From: an uncultured Lachnospiraceae bacterium
GTDB lineage: Bacteria > Bacillota > Clostridia > Lachnospirales > Lachnospiraceae
NCBI GenBank assembly: GCA_902797785.1
Contig: CADBUD010000181.1
Coordinates: 1-12,221 of the forward strand
Direction of reading: 5' to 3'
Length of the DNA stretch: 12,221 bases
In this document: positions 6,561-12,221 of the stretch, in pieces
Layout of the letters: the number at the start of each line of letters is the position of its first letter
How positions within the stretch are numbered: the first letter of the stretch is position 1
The notes under the pieces: model-generated
Databases searched by the model: none
Told to the model about the DNA's origin: nothing
What the model saw: only the letters and a program-made list of their open reading frames with translations
Position numbers and translations under genes: made by a program

Positions 6561-7433
6561 TCATAAGATAAAAAATGCGCCTACTGTAACACTGCCAACG
6601 ATAAAACAATATGCGGAAAAAATATAAAATCCCTTATTTTTGATCAGAACCAACATGGTCCGGATACAGGCATATCCGACCACTCCGGCCACGACTGCGC
6701 CAACAAGGTAATATATCCATTCTTTTGCCACGATCTGCTCTCCGAATGCATCTTTGATCTCTAAGATCGCTGCACCTAAAATTGCCGGAATCGACATGAT
6801 AAAAGAGAACTTTACCGCAAATCGCTTATCAAAGCCGCTGACCATACATGCGGTAATGGTCGAACCCGACCGGGAAATTCCCGGCAAGGTCGCGATTCCC
6901 TGCACGATACCGATCAGAAATCCATTTGTATAGCTGATCTTCTTTGGGAGTTTATTTCCCTCCGGAACCCGCTCTGACAAGGACAACAGTGCTGATGTGA
7001 TCAACAGACAGATTCCCGGAATGATCAGAAGCTGATCGGCTGCCTCTACCAGTTCCTTTGTCGCAAATCCAATCACGCCTGTCGGAATTATGGAAACTAA
7101 GACCAGCATCACAAATTTACGATAGGTAGAATTTACGATCTTTATGTAGCGGGGCGCTTTGCCCTCTTCTTTATTAAGAAAAATCTGTATATTTTTTACA
7201 CAATCCACCAGGATTCCAATCCCTTCCTGAACCATTTTTGAAATATCCTGCCAGTAAGCAATACAGATTGCTGTGAGCGTCCCTAAGTGCAGAATAATAT
7301 CGAACAGAATCCCTGACCCAAGATCAATATTTAAGATGTTTTTCAAGATTGCCAGATGGGCTGAACTGCTGACCGGCAAGAACTCGGTCAATCCCTGAAC
7401 TATTCCCATCACGATTGCTTTCCATAGTGTCAT
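6561..7433 (-). CDS. uppP: Undecaprenyl-diphosphatase UppP/BacA
   Basis: The 290-residue integral membrane protein dephosphorylates undecaprenyl diphosphate to regenerate the lipid carrier for peptidoglycan and other wall polymers. Overproduction of this family gives bacitracin resistance. Family signatures are QGLTEFLPVSSSAHL (13-27, with Glu17 and His26) and PGISRSGST (184-192, with Arg188), which together build the active site. Several hydrophobic helices span the whole length, as expected for BacA. Length is normal. The ATG at 7433 has AGGAG (rc of 7444-7448) ten bases upstream. The gene sits 27 bases before ftsK, suggesting co-transcription of lipid carrier recycling with septal DNA transport. 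A 142-base leader upstream holds hairpins and a possible promoter. Confidence 0.96.
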   Translation of the reverse strand: MTLWKAIVMGIVQGLTEFLPVSSSAHLAILKNILNIDLGSGILFDIILHLGTLTAICIAYWQDISKMVQEGIGILVDCVKNIQIFLNKEEGKAPRYIKIVNSTYRKFVMLVLVSIIPTGVIGFATKELVEAADQLLIIPGICLLITSALLSLSERVPEGNKLPKKISYTNGFLIGIVQGIATLPGISRSGSTITACMVSGFDKRFAVKFSFIMSIPAILGAAILEIKDAFGEQIVAKEWIYYLVGAVVAGVVGYACIRTMLVLIKNKGFYIFSAYCFIVGSVTVGAFFIL

Positions 7434-7449
7434 TTTCTTTTCTCTCCTC

Positions 7450-7518
7450 TATAAATATCAGTTTATATCTAACCTATTCTGTCTACGGTGTATGCAGACA
7501 AAGCTCCGGTGGAGCTTT
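7450..7518 (-). promoter_or_regulatory. Three consecutive hairpins in the uppP leader
   Basis: Reading toward uppP on the minus strand there are three stems. AAAGCTCC/GGAGCTTT (7500-7507/7511-7518) has a 3-nt loop. TGTCTGC/GTAGACA (7480-7486/7494-7500) has one G-U pair. An AT-rich stem TATAAA/TTTATA (7450-7455/7462-7467) lies next to the ribosome binding site. None is followed by a T-run, so they are not ordinary terminators. No known riboswitch core was recognised. Confidence 0.4.
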
Positions 7519-7543
7519 ATCTGTAGGATGCCAGTGCTGTCAA
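7516..7543 (-). promoter_or_regulatory. Possible promoter for uppP-ftsK
   Basis: The minus strand has a perfect TTGACA (complement of 7538-7543). The -10 region is only fair: GATAAA (complement of 7516-7521) at 16 bases, 4 of 6 to consensus. Initiation would fall inside the first leader hairpin. The case rests mainly on the -35 match and the 142-base gap after the upstream gene. Confidence 0.4.
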
Positions 7544-7575
7544 CCACAGTCCATTCTATAATATAACATTTAATT

Positions 7576-8325
7576 CTAAAGTCGTAAAGTATCTTTTTTG
7601 TTTTTCTCTGTTTCAATCATTCGATGAAGGCAAAAAAGTGCCTCTTTGATTCCGCCGACCTGTCTGATGTATCCCATTTTCACAGCCTCCTCTCCTACTA
7701 AAATCGTTCCCAGATCTTTTGTCAGAACACCGGCTTTCATCATCTGCTCCTCGACCATTTCTTTGGATACCCTGGAGTGGTCTTCAATAAATCCTGCAAT
7801 CCGATCCTGAATGATTTTAAAATAATCATAGGTCTGCGGTGCGCCGATCACAGTCCCATTCATTCGTACCGGATGAATGATCAGAGTCCCTGTCGGTACA
7901 ATAAAGGACTCCCTTGCCGCCAAAGCCAGAGGAACCCCAATGGAATGACAGTCGCCGATGACCAGCGATACAGTCGGGATACTTAGTGAAGCTACCATTT
8001 CTGCCAATGAAAGCCCGGCGGATACATCTCCGCCCATCGTATTGATCAAAAGCAGCAATCCTTCTGCCTCGCGATCGTCCTCTAATCTGGCCAATTCAGG
8101 GAGCAGGTGCTCGTATTTTGTGCTTTTGACATTGGAAGATGACAGTTCATGTCCCTCTATTTCTCCAATAACAGATACAAGATGGATTTTGTGCCGTTGT
8201 TCGTTTTTCGTAAGCTCGAGCTGGCCGGTCGATTCGATTTCGCTCTGCTCCTGTTCTCTCTTCTCCAAAGATTCCGTTTCCTCTGCTGCTTCCTTTGAAT
8301 CATTCGTTTCCGATTTTAACTCCAT
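7576..8325 (-). CDS. ClpP-class serine protease fold, TepA (YmfB)-like
   Basis: The 249-residue protein is similar to Bacillus TepA, a ClpP/crotonase-fold protein encoded beside spoIIIE. A charged, Glu/Lys-rich N-terminal extension (1-45) precedes the fold. Motifs are INTMGGDVSAGLSLAEM (94-110, oxyanion region), GDCHSIGVPLAL (124-135, Ser128), IHPVRMNG (150-157, His151) and TKDLGTILVGEEAV (202-215, Asp204 as third candidate). Spacing agrees with the Ser-His-Asp triad of ClpP peptidases. The loop around the serine (HSIG) is of TepA type, not the SMGA of true ClpP. TepA has been linked to protein export and spore protein handling; the function here is inferred. The ATG at 8325 has AGAGGAAGG just upstream. 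The 113 bases after scpB hold only a weak 6-bp hairpin (8399-8415), so read-through from scpAB is likely. Confidence 0.85.
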   Translation of the reverse strand: MELKSETNDSKEAAEETESLEKREQEQSEIESTGQLELTKNEQRHKIHLVSVIGEIEGHELSSSNVKSTKYEHLLPELARLEDDREAEGLLLLINTMGGDVSAGLSLAEMVASLSIPTVSLVIGDCHSIGVPLALAARESFIVPTGTLIIHPVRMNGTVIGAPQTYDYFKIIQDRIAGFIEDHSRVSKEMVEEQMMKAGVLTKDLGTILVGEEAVKMGYIRQVGGIKEALFCLHRMIETEKNKKDTLRL

Positions 8326-8438
8326 AAGACCTTCCTCTCTTTGCTTTTCTTTTTAAAGAAAGGATATCCCATTTTTTCTTTTTTATACCCGATAGTGAAA
8401 AACCATACCGGTTTTCGTTCCTGAGTTTATTCCCATGG

Positions 8439-9041
8439 TCACTGCAAATCTTCCGGATTCTGCTGTCCTTCCGAATCAACATTGGTTTTGGGGATTTCCT
8501 CCTCCGCCTCATGCTTGAACCGTTCGACTTTATCCTCTTCGATTGCCGGCAGCTCATCCAGAGAAGAAATCCCAAAATTCCTAAGAAAATCCTCTGTTGT
8601 GCCAAATACCAGAGGACGTCCCGGCAGATCCAGCCGTCCCAGCTCACAGATCAGTCCGTATTCCACCAGCTTATTGATTGCATGGGAACAGGAAACCCCG
8701 CGAATCGCTTCGATTTCTGTTCTGGTAATTGGCTGCTTATAGGCAACGATGGATAACGTTTCCAATAGAACTTCTGTCAGCGCCTGTTTTTTCGGAGTCT
8801 TTGCGACCCGGATCAATGCCGGATACATTTCTTTTTTGGTACACATCTGCCAGGAGCCTGAAAGCTCAATCAGACTGATCCCATGTTTTTTTTTCGCATA
8901 TTCCTTCTGCAGCTCCAAAAGCAGACCGGTCACCTCCTCCGTGGAAAGCTCCAAAGCTGCAGCTAGCTTTTCCCTTTCGATTGAGGTCCCCATGGCAAAT
9001 AGAACTGCTTCAAGCTCCGCCATTTTTTTCGACTTGTCCAT
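8439..9041 (-). CDS. scpB: Segregation and condensation protein ScpB
   Basis: The protein is the kleisin-associated partner of ScpA in the SMC-ScpA-ScpB condensin complex, which organises and separates newly replicated chromosomes. From the ATG at 9041 it has 200 residues: two winged-helix domains (about 5-80 and 90-165), then an acidic tail. Signature stretches are QPITRTEIEAIRG (103-115) and GRPLVFGTTEDFL (141-153). An in-frame GTG at 9047 would add two residues. The ATG is preferred because AAAGGAG lies ten bases before it and only four before the GTG. The gene overlaps the end of scpA by 32 bases (38 from the GTG), which implies coupled translation. The last 35 residues are Glu-rich and probably unstructured. 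Confidence 0.96.
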   Translation of the reverse strand: MDKSKKMAELEAVLFAMGTSIEREKLAAALELSTEEVTGLLLELQKEYAKKKHGISLIELSGSWQMCTKKEMYPALIRVAKTPKKQALTEVLLETLSIVAYKQPITRTEIEAIRGVSCSHAINKLVEYGLICELGRLDLPGRPLVFGTTEDFLRNFGISSLDELPAIEEDKVERFKHEAEEEIPKTNVDSEGQQNPEDLQ

Positions 9042-9810
9042 TCCCACTCTGCTCCTTTAAATCTATGATGATATCCCCGAACAGTCCCTGCTGGGATATC
9101 TCGATCTCCCCGATTTTCATCAATTCTAAGATAGCTAAAAACAACACGATTTTTTCTGTTTTTGTCGAACTGCTGTGACCCACCCTTCCCTTTTTGAGCA
9201 AATCAAAAAAAGAAGCGCTTCTCTTTTCGGACAGCCACTCCAACAGCCCCTCCATCTGATCTTCTACTGTCACTTCTTCTTTCTCAATGGTTCCGAACTG
9301 GCTCCTTACCGGGTCGATTTTGTTTTCCATCCTGCGCATCAGATCCCGAAATACTTTTTGCAGCTGGATAAGGCTGACTTTTGAGAGAAGCTGCGAGATT
9401 TCTACCGGTTCTTCATATGCCAGCACCTCTTTGGGAAGACTTGCTTCTTTATAATACTGTAAGGATGCCTCCGACTGCCGTTCCCGAAGCTCCAGTGACA
9501 TATATTTATACATTTTATATTCCAACAGTTTTTCCACCAGCTCTGCACGCGGATCAATTTCTTCTCCTTCCTCGTCCACCTCCGGCGGCAGCAGCATTTT
9601 GGCCTTGATGGAAACCAGCGTGGCCGCCATCACAAGAAATTCACTCATGATATCTAAATCCTGTCGTCTCATTTCTTCGATATATTCCAAATATTGCTCT
9701 GTAATCTCCGCGATGGGAATATCAAAAATACTGACCTTATTCTTTTCAATCAGATGAAGCAGCAGATCCATTGGTCCTTCAAAATTTTCCAATTTTACCG
9801 AAATAGACAT
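9010..9810 (-). CDS. scpA: Segregation and condensation protein ScpA
   Basis: The protein is the kleisin subunit that bridges the SMC head domains. It has 266 residues, the family's usual length. The N-terminal signature FEGPMDLLLHLIEKNK (10-25) and the helix containing EFLVMAATLVSIKAKMLLP (57-75) form the SMC-neck binding domain. A Glu-rich hinge follows (77-90), then a middle region that should bind ScpB. The C-terminal winged helix (about 213-250, TEKIVLFLAILELMK) binds the SMC cap. The ATG at 9810 has GAGG five bases away; this site overlaps the stop codon of the metallophosphoesterase gene ahead of it, with a gap of 7 bases. Operon order metallophosphoesterase-scpA-scpB is therefore tight. 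Confidence 0.97.
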   Translation of the reverse strand: MSISVKLENFEGPMDLLLHLIEKNKVSIFDIPIAEITEQYLEYIEEMRRQDLDIMSEFLVMAATLVSIKAKMLLPPEVDEEGEEIDPRAELVEKLLEYKMYKYMSLELRERQSEASLQYYKEASLPKEVLAYEEPVEISQLLSKVSLIQLQKVFRDLMRRMENKIDPVRSQFGTIEKEEVTVEDQMEGLLEWLSEKRSASFFDLLKKGRVGHSSSTKTEKIVLFLAILELMKIGEIEISQQGLFGDIIIDLKEQSGNGQVEKNGGA

Positions 9811-9817
9811 CCTGCCC

Positions 9818-10687
9818 TCACTTTCTGTCTGACATCCCTTTGATTGTTATTACGCTCAGCTCCGGCGGATTCAAAAACCTCAGCTTGATCGTATGACTCC
9901 CCTGTCCACAGCTTACAATGGCATTACTGTGTCCTACCTTGTATTGTCCCCCATCAAATTTGGGAAATATGCTGATATTGGGAGAAATCACTCCTCCTAT
10001 TCCCGGTATTCTCGCAATTCCCCCATGGTAATGTCCGGATACGATCAGATCCGCTCCCCATGCCGCATAGTTTTGCATATACTTGGGATGATGTGCCAGT
10101 AAGATGGTATATGCCTCCGGATCACATCCGCCCAGAAGAGAAGAAATATAGTCTTCGGACATCGGCGTATGTTTCATCCGCTGATAATATTCCCTCCCGA
10201 TTTCCAGTCCATAGAACATCATCGTATCTCCGTTCATATTTCTTGCTTCTTTTTGATTCTCCAGTAAAGTGACTCCGGTTTTTTTTATTTCTGAACGATA
10301 TCTTTCATAACGCCCCGGATATTCCTCTGGATAAATCTTCATCCGATATTCATGATTTCCATTGGAAAGAATCACCGGATAGTCTGCAGACAGGCTTTTT
10401 ATCAGGTCAAATGCCACATGATCTTCTGCTTTTGGATGTCCGACCGTCAAATCTCCACAGCTGATAATGCATTCCGGATTTTCCCGATGAATCGCTTTGA
10501 TCAGTTTTTCATTTTTTTCTCCATAGGTACAATCATGAAGATCGGCAATGACAATGATTTTATGATCCTTTTTACATTTCTTTGTTTCTACGGTATAATA
10601 TTTCGTATGAAAAAACGTCGTTTCCCGAATCGCCTCAAACATCACAAGAATCAGGAGAATTATGATAATGATAAAGAAAAGTTTCAA
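9818..10687 (-). CDS. Membrane-anchored metallophosphoesterase (YkuE-like)
   Basis: The 289-residue protein has one N-terminal hydrophobic helix (about 3-18) followed by a calcineurin-like phosphoesterase domain. Metal ligands are visible in order: IADLHD (47-52, Asp49, His51), GDL (78-80, Asp79), GNHE (110-113, Asn111, His112), AHHPKY (198-203), and GHYHGG (218-223, His219, His221). This set matches the YkuE-type branch thought to act on lipid-linked or other phosphoesters at the membrane; the substrate is not known here. The start is TTG at 10687 with AAAGGAA upstream. An in-frame stop lies 33 bases upstream with no ATG between, and the next ATG (residue 16) would cut the membrane helix. 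The promoter at 10741-10769 leads this gene and scpAB. Confidence 0.9.
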   Translation of the reverse strand: MKLFFIIIIILLILVMFEAIRETTFFHTKYYTVETKKCKKDHKIIVIADLHDCTYGEKNEKLIKAIHRENPECIISCGDLTVGHPKAEDHVAFDLIKSLSADYPVILSNGNHEYRMKIYPEEYPGRYERYRSEIKKTGVTLLENQKEARNMNGDTMMFYGLEIGREYYQRMKHTPMSEDYISSLLGGCDPEAYTILLAHHPKYMQNYAAWGADLIVSGHYHGGIARIPGIGGVISPNISIFPKFDGGQYKVGHSNAIVSCGQGSHTIKLRFLNPPELSVITIKGMSDRK

Positions 10688-10740
10688 ATCTTTGTTCCTT
10701 TCTTTGCTCTTTGCTCTTTACTATTCACAGCCACTTGATT

Positions 10741-10769
10741 ATGATACTATAAGGCGGAAATTATTTCAA
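10741..10769 (-). promoter_or_regulatory. Promoter of the metallophosphoesterase-scpA-scpB operon
   Basis: On the minus strand, TTGAAA (complement of 10764-10769) and TATCAT (complement of 10741-10746) are spaced by exactly 17 bases and match sigma-A boxes at 5 of 6 positions each. Transcription would begin near 10734, giving a leader of about 47 nt before the TTG start at 10687. Confidence 0.65.
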
Positions 10770-10773
10770 TTCT

Positions 10774-10809
10774 TTTTTCTTTCATATTTTTCTTTCATAT
10801 TTTTCTTTC
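10774..10809. repeat. 13-bp tandem repeat upstream of dacF
   Basis: The unit TTTTTCTTTCATA occurs at 10774-10786 and 10787-10799, and a third partial copy starts at 10800. It lies between the two divergent genes, upstream of the minus-strand -35 box and just upstream of a possible dacF -10 box (TATGAT, 10823-10828) that has no clear -35. Slippage here would move any upstream activator relative to both promoters. Confidence 0.75.
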
Positions 10810-10851
10810 CGTCCTCATATTTTATGATAAAACTATATTCGTGAGGTTTTT

Positions 10852-12216
10852 ATGCGCTCTTATCCTGTTTTCCGGAGCTTACTGCTTACCATCGTTTTTT
10901 TCCTATGCTTCTTTTCTATTCCAGAGGCTGTTTTCTTCTCAGATGCTTCTGCTCCGTTCCCGGACCTTCGTTCTGCCACGGATCTTTCTTCTGCCACAGA
11001 TCTTTCTTCTGCCGCAGATCTTTCTTCTGCCACAGATCTTTCTTCTGCCACGGATCTTTCTTCTGCCGCAGAAGCCGTTCGTTCGGATTCTGATTCTTTC
11101 ATACGTCCTGCTTCCAGTGTCTCTCCTGGTGCCATTTCCCCCTCCGTCAGTGCTCCCCACTATGTTCTAATGGAGGCTTCTACCGGAACGATTCTTTTGG
11201 AAAAGGATGCCAATTCCTCCGTCCCTCCGGCCAGCATAACCAAAATCATGACGCTTTTGTTGATTTTTGATGCACTGGAGGATAAAAAAATCACCCTGGA
11301 GGATTCTGTCACAGTATCGGACTACGCTGCCAGCATGGGTGGCTCTCAGGTCTTTTTAGAGGCCGGTGAAGTGCAGACCGTAAAGACTCTGATTAAATGT
11401 ATCTGCGTATCCTCTGCAAACGATGCCTGTGTTGCCATGGCAGAGTTTCTTTGCGGCTCTGAGACAGAATTTGTCCAACGGATGAACCAGAGGGCAAAGG
11501 AGCTGGGAATGGAAACCACGAACTTTGTCAACTGCTGCGGACTGGATACGAACCTACATAGAACCTCTGCGATGGATGTGGCTTTAATGAGCCGGGAGCT
11601 GATCACAAAGCATCCTCAGATCCATGATTACTCCACCATCTGGATAGACACGATCATTCATTCTACCAAACGGGGAGATTCTGAATTTGGTCTTTCCAAT
11701 ACCAATAAGCTGCTGCGGCAATACTCCTACGCCACCGGCTTAAAGACCGGCTCGACCAGCCAGGCCAAATTCTGTTTGAGTGCTACAGCGGAAAAAAACG
11801 GCATGGAATTGATTGCTGTCATCATGGGAGCACCGGAAAGCAAGCTGCGTTTTTCTGATGCGAAGGCTCTTTTGGAATATGGATTTTCGCTCTGTCAGAT
11901 CTATCAGGATACATCTTCCATGACCCTGTCCCCGCTTCCTGTCGCGCATGGAAAATCAGAACAGGTTCCGCTCAATTTTGAAAAAGATTTTACCTATCTG
12001 GATACACAGAATCAAAATTTATCTTTGATTCAAAAAGATACCGTTCTTCCAAAAGAGAAAACTGCTCCCATAAAAAAAGGCGATCTGGCCGGGTATGTCA
12101 GGTACACCCTTGACGGCAAGGAACTGGGCCGCCGGAATATCATTTATGCAAAAGATGTTCCGGAAGCCGGCTTTGGGGATTATTTCAAGCGGTTTCTTTC
12201 TATTTTCTTTTTATAA
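10852..12216 (+). CDS. dacF: D-alanyl-D-alanine carboxypeptidase (DacF/PBP5 type, peptidase S11)
   Basis: The 454-residue exported protein trims the terminal D-Ala from peptidoglycan pentapeptides. A basic start and hydrophobic core (about 1-28) form a signal peptide. A low-complexity linker (38-73) of six DLSSAT-like units follows, then a Ser/Pro stretch. The catalytic domain has SITK (128-131, nucleophile Ser128, Lys131), SAN (188-190) and KTG (298-300), the three S11 motifs. A C-terminal beta domain (about 367-432) and a hydrophobic or amphipathic end (about 440-454, FGDYFKRFLSIFFL) fit the PBP5 plan with a membrane-binding tail. The ATG at 10852 has GTGAGG five bases upstream. It is divergent from the scpAB operon; carboxypeptidase genes near scpAB also occur in Bacillus. 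A sporulation-specific role (DacF sense) versus vegetative use is not resolved; the catalytic call is firm. Confidence 0.93.
   Translation: MRSYPVFRSLLLTIVFFLCFFSIPEAVFFSDASAPFPDLRSATDLSSATDLSSAADLSSATDLSSATDLSSAAEAVRSDSDSFIRPASSVSPGAISPSVSAPHYVLMEASTGTILLEKDANSSVPPASITKIMTLLLIFDALEDKKITLEDSVTVSDYAASMGGSQVFLEAGEVQTVKTLIKCICVSSANDACVAMAEFLCGSETEFVQRMNQRAKELGMETTNFVNCCGLDTNLHRTSAMDVALMSRELITKHPQIHDYSTIWIDTIIHSTKRGDSEFGLSNTNKLLRQYSYATGLKTGSTSQAKFCLSATAEKNGMELIAVIMGAPESKLRFSDAKALLEYGFSLCQIYQDTSSMTLSPLPVAHGKSEQVPLNFEKDFTYLDTQNQNLSLIQKDTVLPKEKTAPIKKGDLAGYVRYTLDGKELGRRNIIYAKDVPEAGFGDYFKRFLSIFFL
10963..11070 (+). repeat. 18-bp tandem repeat, six copies, in the dacF linker
   Basis: Units GATCTTTCTTCTGCCRCR begin at 10981, 10999, 11017, 11035 and 11053, preceded by a diverged copy at 10963. 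They encode DLSSAT or DLSSAA six times, directly after the signal peptide. Frame is kept whatever the copy number. Confidence 0.92.
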
Positions 12217-12221
12217 AGTTA

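Noticed and set aside
8316..8372. Small 18-codon minus-strand frame (MGYPFFKKKSKERKVLWS) overlapping the TepA-like start
   Set aside because: There is no clear ribosome binding site and no known match. It might be a coupling leader peptide but support is too thin.
8399..8415. Hairpin AAAACC/GGTTTT between scpB and the TepA-like gene
   Set aside because: A 6-bp stem with only two GC pairs and a short T-run is too weak to call a terminator.
9042..9047. GTG start of scpB two codons upstream
   Set aside because: Only four bases separate it from GGAG; the ATG at 9041 has a more usual distance. The difference is two residues.
10860..11160. Overlapping minus-strand frames with RRKIRG or AEERSV repeats
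   Set aside because: They are alternative-frame readings of the 18-bp dacF repeat, which is open in several frames because it lacks stop codons.

Overview
The window reads as a chromosomal housekeeping region of a low-to-moderate GC Gram-positive spore-former of class Clostridia, most likely a Lachnospiraceae-type genome. The inference rests on gene content and order (ClpP-class TepA-like protein near FtsK/SpoIIIE, ScpA-ScpB next to a DacF/DacB-type carboxypeptidase, a SpoIIM-like membrane protein), on AGGAG-type ribosome binding sites, and on AT-rich promoters. No phage, transposase, CRISPR array, rRNA or tRNA was seen. Species cannot be named from the sequence alone.

Layout. Positions 1-120 hold a compact non-coding element of three consecutive hairpins. 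Three plus-strand genes follow: an alpha/beta hydrolase (163-855), a five-helix SpoIIM-like membrane protein (944-1543), and a YprB-type DEDD exonuclease (1673-2761). The last two have structured leaders. A hairpin at 2778-2809 separates this plus-strand block from a long minus-strand block.

The minus-strand block, read right to left, is: a membrane-anchored metallophosphoesterase (10687-9818), scpA (9810-9010), scpB (9041-8439), a TepA-like ClpP-fold protein (8325-7576), uppP (7433-6561), ftsK/spoIIIE (6533-3918), and a zinc-ribbon/TM/chitobiase-C-domain protein (3928-2813) whose start overlaps the ftsK stop. A good promoter (TTGAAA-N17-TATCAT) stands before the metallophosphoesterase, and a weaker one before uppP. 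Short spacings and overlaps argue for two operons, one read from each promoter, although read-through is possible. ScpA/ScpB (condensin loading), FtsK/SpoIIIE (DNA pumping through the septum) and UppP (lipid carrier recycling for peptidoglycan) tie chromosome segregation to septal wall synthesis.

A divergent DacF-type D,D-carboxypeptidase (10852-12216, plus) ends the window. It and FtsK each carry an in-frame tandem DNA repeat in a linker (18 bp x 6 and 36 bp x 3), which would let linker length change without loss of frame.

Most of the window is conventional. The features most worth following are the alternative-pairing leader of the YprB-type gene, the Shine-Dalgarno-masking stem before the SpoIIM-like gene, the triple-hairpin element at the left edge, and the uncharacterised protein coupled to FtsK. 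None of these amounts to a proven new system.
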